64,000 nucleotides of DNA. Source: Clostridiaceae bacterium M8S5. GTDB lineage: Bacteria; Bacillota; Clostridia; Tissierellales; MCWD3. The notes beneath the pieces are model-generated. The model was not told the origin of the DNA and did not search any database. It saw only the letters and a list, made by a program, of their open reading frames with translations. The stretch spans positions 4,583,500 to 4,647,499 of the forward strand of contig CP118523.1 in the NCBI GenBank assembly GCA_029227815.1, in the 5' to 3' direction. Below are positions 55,192 to 63,071 of this stretch, one piece after another. Every line of letters starts with the position of its first letter. The stretch's first letter is position 1. The translations under genes and the position numbers were made by a program.

Positions 55192-56310
55192 ATGTTTAAA
55201 CACATTAAAATAATATTGATGATACTATCAGTAATATTTATTACAAGCTGTAGTCATAAAGAGAATAAAGAAGTTTTAGAGAAAAAGTATATACCCGTAG
55301 AAACTAGTTTTTCTAAAAAAATTACAATATCAAATCAAATAACAGTTAACGGTAAAGTATATCCTTGCAAAGAGGTTATGATATTACCTAAAATAGTTGG
55401 AAAAGTTGTCAACATCAACGTTGAAGTAGGAGATAATATTAAAAAGGGAGATATATTGTTTGAACAAGATAAATCAGATATCAAGAAACAGGTCACTAAG
55501 GCAAAGACAGCTCTAAACACTGCTTCGACAAATCTAAGCAAAGCTACTGAACAGGTAGAAAATGCAAAACAAACACTCAAGAGATCAAAAGAATTATATG
55601 AAGAAGGAGCATTATCAAAGTCACAATACGAGCAAACAGAACTATTAGCTTCGGATAACAATATAAAGACAGTTCAGGCATCAGTAGATCAAGCAAGAGC
55701 AGTTTATGAACAAGCGCTTGATACTCTTAAAAAGGTAACAGTGAAAGCACCTATAGATGGGAAAATAGCAGGTATAAATGTAGAGGTAGGTGAGTATGCT
55801 ACAACTGCTCAACCAGCCATGACTATAGTAGATGATAAATCTGTATTTGTTCAAATAGATGTAACCGAGGATATAGTTAATCAGATGTATAAAGATAAAG
55901 AAATACTGTTAACTATAAAAGCAGCTTCAATAAAAAATTTTAAGGCAAAGATATTTTCAATAAGCCCTGCTCCAGATAAACGTACACAACTTTACCCAGT
56001 CAAGATACAATTAGATAATAAAGAATCTAAAATGAGAGTAGGAATGTTTGTATCAGTAATGCTTAATATAGATGTAAAAGAAGGCGTTATAGCTGTTCCT
56101 AGTGAAGTAGTAGTAAAAGAATCTGACAGAGATGTTGTTTATACGATAGTAGATAACAAAGCAAAGTTAAATGAAGTAGAGCTAGGGTTAGACAATGGAG
56201 TTAATGTAGAAATCAAATCAGGGCTAAAAATTGATGAGCAAATAATAGTAAAAGGTCAAAACTTTGTGCAAGATGGTTCTATCATAAAGGTTGTAAGAGG
56301 TGATGAGTGA
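55192..56310 (+). CDS. RND efflux adaptor lipoprotein (membrane fusion protein)
   Basis: About 372 residues. Start at ATG 55192 (MFKHIKIILMIL) behind GAGGAGG, in preference to an upstream in-frame codon at 55171. The lipobox is FITSCS. Lipoyl half-motifs VGKVVNINVEVGDNIKKGDILFEQD and VKAPIDGKIAGINVEVGEY flank a coiled coil (about 100-165) with KRSKELYEEGALSKSQYE. The beta-barrel and membrane-proximal domains follow (VPSEVVVKESDRDVVYTIVDNKA; LKIDEQIIVKGQNFVQDG). It is coupled to the following transporter gene by a TGATG overlap. Confidence 0.92.
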   Translation: MFKHIKIILMILSVIFITSCSHKENKEVLEKKYIPVETSFSKKITISNQITVNGKVYPCKEVMILPKIVGKVVNINVEVGDNIKKGDILFEQDKSDIKKQVTKAKTALNTASTNLSKATEQVENAKQTLKRSKELYEEGALSKSQYEQTELLASDNNIKTVQASVDQARAVYEQALDTLKKVTVKAPIDGKIAGINVEVGEYATTAQPAMTIVDDKSVFVQIDVTEDIVNQMYKDKEILLTIKAASIKNFKAKIFSISPAPDKRTQLYPVKIQLDNKESKMRVGMFVSVMLNIDVKEGVIAVPSEVVVKESDRDVVYTIVDNKAKLNEVELGLDNGVNVEIKSGLKIDEQIIVKGQNFVQDGSIIKVVRGDE

Positions 56311-59300
56311 TGAATATATACAAATTTGCTGTAAAAAGACCTGTTACAGTGGTAATGATTATATTAATAGCTGTGCTTTTGGGGGTAGTATCACTAACAA
56401 AATTGCCAATTGATTTGTTACCAGAGATACAGGTACCTGTTACTGTAGTTGTTACTAATTATACAGGAGTAGGACCACAAGAAATAGAAAAACTTATAAC
56501 AAAACCAATAGAAGAATCATTAATGACGATGAACAACATAAAACAGGTCACATCTATATCTAACGAAGGGATGTCTATAGTAATAGCAGAGCTCGACTTT
56601 GGAGTTGACATGGATTTTCTAACGCTAGAAATGAGGGAAAAAATAGATCAAATTAAAAGTTTCTTGCCAGAGGATTCTGACGAACCGATGGTCATGAAAA
56701 TAGACCCGAATGCAATGGCAATCATGCAGGTTTCACTATATGGGAGCAAAGATCTTACATATTTACAGCGATTTGCTCATGAAGTAATTAAACCGAGACT
56801 TGAAAGGATAGAGGGCGTTGCATCAGTAAATATTACAGGAGGGAATACTAAACAAGTAGAGGTAGTACTAGATAAATCTAAAATAGAAGGGTATGGGTTA
56901 TCGCAAGATTATATCGCAGGCATTATATCTGCTTCAAACTTTAATTTGCCTGGAGGAGAGGTTAAAAAAGGAAGCAAAAAGCTAATAGTTAGAACTATAG
57001 GAGAATTCACAGATATAAATGATATTAGAGACTTACCTGTGCCATTAAAAACGGGTGGAGTTGTCAATCTCAAAGAGCTTGCAGATGTTGATTTTGCAAA
57101 TAAACACATATCAACTATAAGTAGAATGAACTCTACTAGGAGTATAAATCTATTTTTGCAGAAGCAGTCAGGCACAAATACAGTAAGTGTAGCAAATGAA
57201 ATTAATGATGAGTTATCAAATATTAAAAGTGAATACAAAAATATAAAATTAGAGGCAGTAATAGACCAATCTAAATACATAAAAAAATCCATAAATGAAG
57301 TAGTAAAAGATGCTATATTTGGAGCACTATTAGCAATAATCATATTGTACATTTTTTTGAAAAATCTAAGAACGACATTTATTATAGGTACATCTATACC
57401 TATATCAATAATAGTTACGTTTGTTTTGTTGTATGCAAGTGATATAACCCTGAACCTTATGACATTGGGAGGGCTAGCATTAGGTGTTGGGATGTTAGTA
57501 GATAATGCCATAGTTGTATTAGAGAATATCTACAGATTTAGGCAAGAGGGCTTTTCAAGAGTAGAGTCAGCAATAAAGGGAGCAAAGGAAGTGGGTATGG
57601 CTGTAACTGCATCAACACTTACAACGATAGCAGTATTTTTACCTATAGTGTATGTTGAAGGGATAACTTCTACGATATTTAAAGAATTGGCTCTTACCAT
57701 AACATTATCATTAGTAGCATCATTAGGTGTTTCGTTGACATTAATACCTATGCTGTCATCAAAAATATTGAAAGTAAGCAAAAAAGAAGATCATGACTAC
57801 AGTGAGTATTTCAAATTTAATGCCATGATTTATAGAGGATTTGATAGAATTTATGAATTCGTGGTTGTTAGGTACAAAAGAATATTAAAATATTGTTTAG
57901 ATCATAGAAAAGCATCTATAGCACTGACATTAATATTATTTGTTGTATCTATGTCTTCTTTACTGACAGTTGGAAGGGAGTTTTTTCCGAAATTTGATGA
58001 AGGGCAATTTAATATTCAGGTTACAATGCCAACTGGTTCCCAATTAGAAGAAACTACCGAAATTGTAACCAAAATTGAAAAAATACTTTCTAATGTCGAA
58101 GATTTAGAAGTTGTATATTCAACAGTTGGTTCAAATAGTAATGTGGGTTTTAGAACACAGTCAGAAAATATAGCTACAATAACAGTTTTAGCGAAAGATT
58201 TAGATGATAGAGATAGAGCTACAAGTGATATAGCTAATGAAGTTAGAAATCGAGTAAAAGATATAGCAGGAGTAGATATAGAAGTAAAAGTATCATCTAT
58301 GGTGATGTCAGGTGGAGCGAGTGGTCCTTTTAGTCAAACTCCAATAAGCCTAAGTATAAAAGGTGATGATATAGACACCCTAAAAAACATAGGAGATGAT
58401 ATTAAAGATATTATAAACAATATAGAAGGAGCAGTAGAGGTAACAAGTGATATGGCAGAAGGAGTACCTGAGATTCAAATAGTGATAGATAAATTAAGTG
58501 CATCAAGCTATGGACTTTCTTCTGCACAGATAGCCAATGCTATTAAATCAGCTACAAATGGTAAGATAGCTACAAGGTATAAGCATGAAGGGGATGAAAT
58601 AAATGTTATAGTAAAAGGTAGTGATGACTATACTAGAAGTACATCGCAGCTAAAATATTTAAACATACAAACACAAGTAGGAATGAATATACCACTTGGA
58701 CTGGTTGCAAAGATAAAGGAAGAAAGAGGCCCTGTATCAATTAGAAGAGAGGGGCAAGCAAGAGTAGTAAAAGTAACTGGCTCTGTTGTAGGTAGAGATG
58801 TTGGAAGTGTAGGAGAAGATATACGAAAGAAATTGCAAAGTTATAAAATGCCAGATGGATATGATTACGAGATAGAAGGTCAAAACAAGGAATTAGTAGA
58901 AGCGTTTGAAGACCTTGGATTAGCGCTCGTTATGGCAGTACTACTAGTATACATGATACTAGCCTCGCAGTTTGAATCACTATTACATCCTTTTGTTATA
59001 ATGCTGTCAGTTCCATTGGCATATGCAGGGGGAGCGCTTGGGTTGTTTATAACTAGAAGATCACTGAGCGTACCTTCTATAATTGGTTTTATCATATTGA
59101 CAGGTATAGTAGTTAATGATTCTATCGTACTTATTAGTTATATAAACACTAGGAGAAATGATGGCGAGAATAGAAGAAACGCCATATTAAACGCAGGACC
59201 TATAAGACTAAGACCTATATTAATGACTACATTTACAACTGTTTTAGGCTTAGTTCCTATAGCCATAGGTATTGGAGAAGGCTCAGAGGCATTAGCTCCA

Positions 59301-59426
59301 TTAGGAGCGGTAGTTATAGGTGGTATGCTACTTTCTACATTTTTAATACTGGTATTCATACCAGTAGTTTATACAATATTTGATGATTTAAGTTTATATA
59401 TTAAGAGAAAGATTAAAAGAGTATAG
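56310..59426 (+). CDS. RND-family multidrug efflux transporter (HAE1/AcrB/SwrC type)
   Basis: About 1038 residues, twelve membrane helices in the usual 1+5, 1+5 layout with two large extracellular loops. Conserved parts: MNIYKFAVKRPVTVVMI and LPIDLLPEIQVP at the start, helix 4 with the proton-relay Asp in GGLALGVGMLVDNAIVVLENI, the TIAVFLPIVYVEGI block, and in the second half GIVVNDSIVLISYIN and PILMTTFTTVLGLVPIAIG. It overlaps the adaptor stop. It would export lipophilic compounds using the proton gradient. Such pumps occur in Firmicutes (for example SwrC); no outer-membrane partner is expected. Confidence 0.95.
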   Translation: MNIYKFAVKRPVTVVMIILIAVLLGVVSLTKLPIDLLPEIQVPVTVVVTNYTGVGPQEIEKLITKPIEESLMTMNNIKQVTSISNEGMSIVIAELDFGVDMDFLTLEMREKIDQIKSFLPEDSDEPMVMKIDPNAMAIMQVSLYGSKDLTYLQRFAHEVIKPRLERIEGVASVNITGGNTKQVEVVLDKSKIEGYGLSQDYIAGIISASNFNLPGGEVKKGSKKLIVRTIGEFTDINDIRDLPVPLKTGGVVNLKELADVDFANKHISTISRMNSTRSINLFLQKQSGTNTVSVANEINDELSNIKSEYKNIKLEAVIDQSKYIKKSINEVVKDAIFGALLAIIILYIFLKNLRTTFIIGTSIPISIIVTFVLLYASDITLNLMTLGGLALGVGMLVDNAIVVLENIYRFRQEGFSRVESAIKGAKEVGMAVTASTLTTIAVFLPIVYVEGITSTIFKELALTITLSLVASLGVSLTLIPMLSSKILKVSKKEDHDYSEYFKFNAMIYRGFDRIYEFVVVRYKRILKYCLDHRKASIALTLILFVVSMSSLLTVGREFFPKFDEGQFNIQVTMPTGSQLEETTEIVTKIEKILSNVEDLEVVYSTVGSNSNVGFRTQSENIATITVLAKDLDDRDRATSDIANEVRNRVKDIAGVDIEVKVSSMVMSGGASGPFSQTPISLSIKGDDIDTLKNIGDDIKDIINNIEGAVEVTSDMAEGVPEIQIVIDKLSASSYGLSSAQIANAIKSATNGKIATRYKHEGDEINVIVKGSDDYTRSTSQLKYLNIQTQVGMNIPLGLVAKIKEERGPVSIRREGQARVVKVTGSVVGRDVGSVGEDIRKKLQSYKMPDGYDYEIEGQNKELVEAFEDLGLALVMAVLLVYMILASQFESLLHPFVIMLSVPLAYAGGALGLFITRRSLSVPSIIGFIILTGIVVNDSIVLISYINTRRNDGENRRNAILNAGPIRLRPILMTTFTTVLGLVPIAIGIGEGSEALAPLGAVVIGGMLLSTFLILVFIPVVYTIFDDLSLYIKRKIKRV

Positions 59427-59454
59427 AAAAGTTTAACTTTTATTTTGAATACGC

Positions 59455-59507
59455 AAAAAAAGTGACTATTAGCTAACTAGTTTCTTTGGCTATGTTGTCA
59501 CTTTTTT
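59455..59507 (+). terminator. terminator after the RND operon
   Basis: AAAAAGTGAC (59457-59466) pairs with GTCACTTTTT (59497-59506) around a 30-base loop. 59508-59640 shows nothing else. Confidence 0.7.
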
Positions 59508-59640
59508 AAAATTAAACTTAACTTATTAATTTTGGGGATTATAGTCTTATTTTTAGAATTATTACTTAATATTGTTTCGATTAATTAATATTACAATTAT
59601 AAAATAATTTGAACAGCGCACTGTTATTTTTTAACTTTCT

Positions 59641-60966
59641 TTATACTCGTTTATTTAATTTTTCAGTAAAATAATTTCTTACTTGATCTTCTATTACCCC
59701 TTTAATCTTAAAGCATCCGGCAGATTCATAGACACCATCATTATTATAGCTAATAGCTCCACAGCCACCACCACAGGCAGGTAAATATACACAATTACTA
59801 CACATTTCAACATTCAGTGGATTTCTAGTCATCCATTCAAAATATCTATAAGTCATTTCTGAAGGTTGTCCATTTTTACCTATATCACCTATTTTGTGTG
59901 CCTGTTCGCCTACATGCTCCCAGCACTTATAAAGTTCGCCTTTTGGCTCTATTGTAAAACTATTGTCACAGTTCAAACCACAGTAAGCCCATTTTCTTAA
60001 AGGTCTTCTTGTTATATCAAATCCAGTTTTAGATGCTCTATCCCATAAACTACTAAGCATTTCTCCTAGTTCTTCTTCTCTATAACAATTATCTTCATAT
60101 GAAACACATGCTTCCGTGCCACCATGAACTACTCCAAAATCTATATTAAGTTGATCTAGTCCTTTCTCTTCTAAAAGAGCTAATAAATCATCCATATATT
60201 CAATATTGCTTTTATCAACATTAACCCTTATTACAGTATGAAGTCTATCTTTATACTGTAATAAAAGTTCTAATGATTCAATTATATCATCAAATGTACC
60301 TGAGCCATCTTTTTTCATTCTTCGTTTGTTGTGGATTTCTTTTGGACCATCTAATGTCACTTGTACATATTTGCAATTATATTCAATTAATGATTCAATG
60401 ATTTTTTCATCTAGTAATACACCATTGGTTACTATAGAAGTTGTAAGAATTATTCCCTTTTCTTTGCAATATTCATTGACTTTTTCCAATATGTATTCGC
60501 CGGTACTATAATTTACTAAGGGCTCTCCTCCAAATAGTAGAATACTCACAACTTTAGATGATTTCTTTAAGATTTCGTTCTTTATAAATTCTATAACTAA
60601 ATCTGCTGTTTCAGTTGACATAGAATAACTTTTCTTTTCTCCGGCTCCTTCATAGCAATAAACACATTTTAAATTACATGCCCAAGTTAGAAGTATCGTA
60701 AAAGACAAATTGTTTTTACCATATTTAGTTTTGTTATGATAATAATCGAAGTATTTATTTTCATCTATATAATCATATAGAATGATTTTTTTTTTGGTGA
60801 GTTCATTTCTTAATTCATTTGGCAAGCTTTCTATTTGATTGTTTTTCATTTTATCTACTACATCTGAATTAATTAAGAAGCTATTTCCATTAAGTGTATT
60901 AAACAGTATAAATTGATCTTTTTCTTTATTGAATTCCAAAAACAGATTGAATTTTGATAATTTCAT
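59641..60966 (-). CDS. radical SAM/SPASM peptide maturase
   Basis: 441 residues from ATG 60966 (MKLSKFNLFLEF), chosen because AAGGGG stands nine bases before it; two upstream ATGs have no such site. An N-terminal segment of about 80 residues (FNKEKDQFILFNTLNGNSFLINSDVV) resembles the peptide-engaging front part of Cys-rich-peptide maturases. The radical SAM core has WACNLKCVYC and LLFGGEPLVNY, and TLDGPKEIHNKRR is present. A SPASM domain follows with many Cys: YCGLNC, YKCWEHVG, MCSNCVYLPACGGGC and a final GCFKIKG. It lies downstream of a set of Cys-rich small peptides on the same strand, its likely substrates. The product is probably a thioether-linked (ranthipeptide-like) peptide; this is inference. 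Confidence 0.9.
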   Translation of the reverse strand: MKLSKFNLFLEFNKEKDQFILFNTLNGNSFLINSDVVDKMKNNQIESLPNELRNELTKKKIILYDYIDENKYFDYYHNKTKYGKNNLSFTILLTWACNLKCVYCYEGAGEKKSYSMSTETADLVIEFIKNEILKKSSKVVSILLFGGEPLVNYSTGEYILEKVNEYCKEKGIILTTSIVTNGVLLDEKIIESLIEYNCKYVQVTLDGPKEIHNKRRMKKDGSGTFDDIIESLELLLQYKDRLHTVIRVNVDKSNIEYMDDLLALLEEKGLDQLNIDFGVVHGGTEACVSYEDNCYREEELGEMLSSLWDRASKTGFDITRRPLRKWAYCGLNCDNSFTIEPKGELYKCWEHVGEQAHKIGDIGKNGQPSEMTYRYFEWMTRNPLNVEMCSNCVYLPACGGGCGAISYNNDGVYESAGCFKIKGVIEDQVRNYFTEKLNKRV

Positions 60967-60995
60967 ATATAACATCCCCTTCATCTATAGAGTAT

Positions 60996-61043
60996 ATATA
61001 AGGACTTCCTAATAAGGAAATTTTATTATGGAAGTCCTTATAT
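60996..61043 (-). other. long inverted repeat between precursor genes and maturase
   Basis: ATATAAGGACTTCC (60996-61009) and GGAAGTCCTTATAT (61030-61043) are perfect inverse copies around a 20-base loop. There is no T run after the stem on the minus strand. It therefore looks like an RNA-processing or attenuation hairpin that lets the short precursor messages outnumber the maturase message. Confidence 0.7.
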
Positions 61044-61164
61044 TAATTGCATCTTATTTCTGGATTGTCAACTGCTACACCACATATGTGAACATATCCA
61101 GCTTTTAAATTTACTTCACCTAGGTCTTTTTGTTATAAAGACTCTTAATAATGCATATTTTCAT
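61043..61164 (-). pseudogene. fifth Cys-rich precursor gene, decayed (one-base deletion)
   Basis: Read from ATG 61164 the frame gives MKICIIKSLYNKK and stops. If one A is restored in the A-run after SLYN, it continues as DLGEVNLKAGYVHICGVAVDNPEIRCN to TAA 61045-61043, giving 40 residues. The -SLYN-...-LGE- part corresponds to NLYN..NLGE of the neighbouring intact precursor, and one ICGVA motif remains. There is no good ribosome site. It is therefore a degenerate copy, or a real gene with a base-call error. Confidence 0.5.
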
Positions 61165-61194
61165 TTTTTCTATCTCTAGGCAATAACAACAAGG

Positions 61195-61305
61195 TTAATC
61201 TATTTGATCAGCTGGACATAAGTCTATCCAACATTTTATACCATTTTCTAGGTTTTCTAAAAGAGCTTCTAGATTTTCGTCATTATAAAGATTGTCAATA
61301 TACAT
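61195..61305 (-). CDS. Cys-rich precursor peptide D (36 residues)
   Basis: AGAGGTG precedes ATG 61305. The peptide opens MYIDNLYNDENLEALLENL and ends with the core KCWIDLCPADQID: two Cys (25 and 30) five residues apart, each with Asp three residues later (CWID, CPAD). The bases around its start are almost identical to those of peptide C, showing recent duplication. Too short for standard gene callers. Confidence 0.75.
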   Translation of the reverse strand: MYIDNLYNDENLEALLENLENGIKCWIDLCPADQID

Positions 61306-61394
61306 ACTTTTCACCTCTTTCTAAAAAAACAATAATTTAATCTTTAGATTATATAAAAAGATTAATAAATTTTTAAGTAACATTAACAACAGAG

Positions 61395-61511
61395 TTATCT
61401 CGTTTCTAATGATATATCTTTTATACCACATGCATGAGCTCCACATGCATCTATCCAACATCTTATACTCTCACCTAGGTTTTCTTCATTATAAAGATTG
61501 TCAATATACAT
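61395..61511 (-). CDS. Cys-rich precursor peptide C (38 residues)
   Basis: AGAGGTG precedes ATG 61511. The sequence opens MYIDNLYNEENLGESIR and continues CWIDACGAHACGIKDISLETR. Cys at 18, 23 and 28 have a strict five-residue step. The leader MYIDNLYN is shared with peptides B and D and is probably what the maturase recognises. Confidence 0.78.
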   Translation of the reverse strand: MYIDNLYNEENLGESIRCWIDACGAHACGIKDISLETR

Positions 61512-61555
61512 ACTTTTCACCTCTTTCTAAATTTTCATTTAAATTAACAACAAAG

Positions 61556-61669
61556 CTATCTCGTTTCTATATCTATTTCATTTATACCACAAGCTTTAGC
61601 TCCGCAACCTTTTATAAAACAACCTTTCATTGAAGCTAATTCAATATCGTAAAGATTATCAATGTACAT
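61556..61669 (-). CDS. Cys-rich precursor peptide B (37 residues)
   Basis: AGAGGTG precedes ATG 61669. The sequence opens MYIDNLYDIELASMKG and continues CFIKGCGAKACGINEIDIETR. Cys at 17, 22 and 27, again every fifth residue. The tail I..IETR is shared with peptide C. Confidence 0.78.
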   Translation of the reverse strand: MYIDNLYDIELASMKGCFIKGCGAKACGINEIDIETR

Positions 61670-61729
61670 TAAATTCACCTCTTTTACTAAAGATTTATTA
61701 AGTTTAACAAACTATAGTCATAGCACCTA

Positions 61730-61885
61730 TTATCTTTGTATTACTACAAAATCTACGAGACAACCGTCTATTGGACATAAATCAAGTGGACAACATTCTA
61801 CAAGACAAGCATCTGCACCACAAGCCTTTATACCACACCACATAACACTTGCATCTTGAGCATAAGCATTACCTATGTATCCCAT
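61730..61885 (-). CDS. Cys-rich precursor peptide A (51 residues, six CX4 pentads)
   Basis: AAAGGAGGTG precedes ATG 61885, the strongest ribosome site of the set. After MGYIGNAYAQDASVMW come six tandem pentads: CGIKA CGADA CLVEC CPLDL then CPIDG CLVDF. Cys at 17, 22, 27, 32, 37 and 42, plus an extra Cys 31. The fourth residue of each pentad is charged (K, D, E, D, D, D). No signal peptide, transporter or protease gene is adjacent, so the route out of the cell is not shown. It is the first gene of the minus-strand cassette. Confidence 0.8.
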   Translation of the reverse strand: MGYIGNAYAQDASVMWCGIKACGADACLVECCPLDLCPIDGCLVDFVVIQR

Positions 61886-62049
61886 ATATACACCTCCTTT
61901 GTTTTATAAGTTTAGTTGGTTGCATAATTCTACAACAACTAAAAATACATTAATTAAGTATGTTTTCATAAAGATTTCAATTGAGATAAATAATATTATA
62001 TAACGTATCTTCATGACATGATAACAAACTACCCAAGAGGAGAAATTCT

Positions 62050-62151
62050 ATGAAAACAATGTATAATAAATCCATACGAGTGAATTTATTAACTGTTTTG
62101 TTTAATATAATTTTAAAAATTCATTATTTTAAATACATGAAGAGTATATAG
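62050..62151 (+). CDS. possible 33-residue peptide
   Basis: AAGAGGAG lies seven bases before ATG 62050. The frame reads MKTMYNKSIRVNLLTVLFNI then ILKIHYFKYMKSI, basic and hydrophobic, and ends at TAG 62149-62151. The ribosome site is good, but the composition could arise by chance and no relative is recognised. Confidence 0.25.
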   Translation: MKTMYNKSIRVNLLTVLFNIILKIHYFKYMKSI

Positions 62152-62178
62152 ATTCATCGTCATTTAATTAATATAGAT

Positions 62179-62193
62179 TGGCAATTATTTTGC
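62179..62193 (+). promoter_or_regulatory. sigma-54-like (-24/-12) motif upstream of kal
   Basis: TGGCA-ATTATT-TTGC with the required 10 bases between GG and GC. It faces kal but lies 470 bases before it, and no TGCC...GGCA activator site was found nearby. It may be chance. Confidence 0.35.
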
Positions 62194-62469
62194 GACTTTA
62201 TATTAGTAGGTAGATGAAATTTTAGTAAAAATGTAGAATAATTACTATGACTATAATAATATTAACATTATACTTTTACCCCTTTATGTCACTATAGGTT
62301 TAAATTGTTAAAAAAACTAGATTAATATCAATAAAAGAAGGCGGTAATTGAAAAAGATAGTAGATTGTGTTTTTTTGTAGGTCTATTTTTAAGATTTTAA
62401 ATATGTTTTAATGTCAATGTTTTATTTTGGTAATAATAAATCTATAACTTTTCTTTATAAATTTTTAGC

Positions 62470-62554
62470 CATATTTTTTGTATTATTAACAACAATAGTG
62501 GAGTATACTATATTTGACGATTTGATTATATTTGTGAAAAATAGGACTAATTAA
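62470..62554 (+). pseudogene. possible C-terminal remnant of an RND transporter gene
   Basis: A frame ending at TAA 62552-62554 reads IFFVLLTTIVEYTIFDDLIIFVKNR. It matches the end of the RND protein coded at 56310-59426 (ILVFIPVVYTIFDDLSLYIKRK) in register, with YTIFDDL identical. Upstream the match fades and stops appear. It is short, so it could be coincidence. Confidence 0.35.
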
Positions 62555-62660
62555 TATATTAAAATAATATAAAGATAAAGGACTGTGTTAGGGGTTTACA
62601 TTTTTCCTTAAAAGATATAAGCTTGATAGAGAAGATAAATGAATTAAGGGGGAAGAGATT

Positions 62661-63044
62661 ATGCATGAAGCTATGATTAGATTAAGGATGAGTATGCATG
62701 ATGCTCATTATGGAGGAAACTTAGTAGATGGAGCTAAGATGCTTCAATTATTTGGAGATGTTGCAACAGAGTTACTTATTAGAAATGATGGAGATGAAGG
62801 TTTATTTGCAGGATATGAAGATATACAGTTCCTTGCACCAGTTTACGCAGGAGATTATATAGAAGCAGTAGGAAGAATAATCAAAACTGGTAACTCATCA
62901 AGAAAGATGGAGTTTGAAGCAAGAAAAGTTATAGTACCTAGACCAGATATCAATGATTCTGCATGTGATGCTTTAGATGAGCCAATAATAGTATGTAAAG
63001 CAATAGGGACATGCGTAGTACCGAAAGATAAGCAAAGAAAATAA
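62661..63044 (+). CDS. kal: 3-aminobutyryl-CoA ammonia-lyase
   Basis: Removes ammonia from L-3-aminobutyryl-CoA to give crotonyl-CoA, a late step of lysine fermentation. The 127-residue hotdog-fold protein begins [28 protein letters not shown] and contains [22 protein letters not shown], characteristic of Kal. It has AAGGGGGAAG before the ATG. It lies 27 bases before kce, and the pair is far from the kam operon. Confidence 0.92.
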   Translation: MHEAMIRLRMSMHDAHYGGNLVDGAKMLQLFGDVATELLIRNDGDEGLFAGYEDIQFLAPVYAGDYIEAVGRIIKTGNSSRKMEFEARKVIVPRPDINDSACDALDEPIIVCKAIGTCVVPKDKQRK

Positions 63045-63071
63045 ATATCAAATGACTAAGGGGGGAGAGAT

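Larger units (their letters stand above)
61886..62660. other. gap between peptide cassette and kal
   Basis: 775 bases, A/T-rich, with no full gene. It holds a weak small frame (62050-62151), a sigma-54-like motif (62179-62193) and a possible end fragment of an RND gene (62470-62554), listed separately. The minus-strand promoter for peptide A must lie at about 61900-62000 but I could not fix it. Confidence 0.5.

Noticed and set aside
61409-61859. Plus-strand frames of 65-74 codons opposite the Cys-rich peptides
   Set aside because: No ribosome sites, and the minus-strand frames have good sites, shared leaders and patterned Cys, so the plus frames are shadows.
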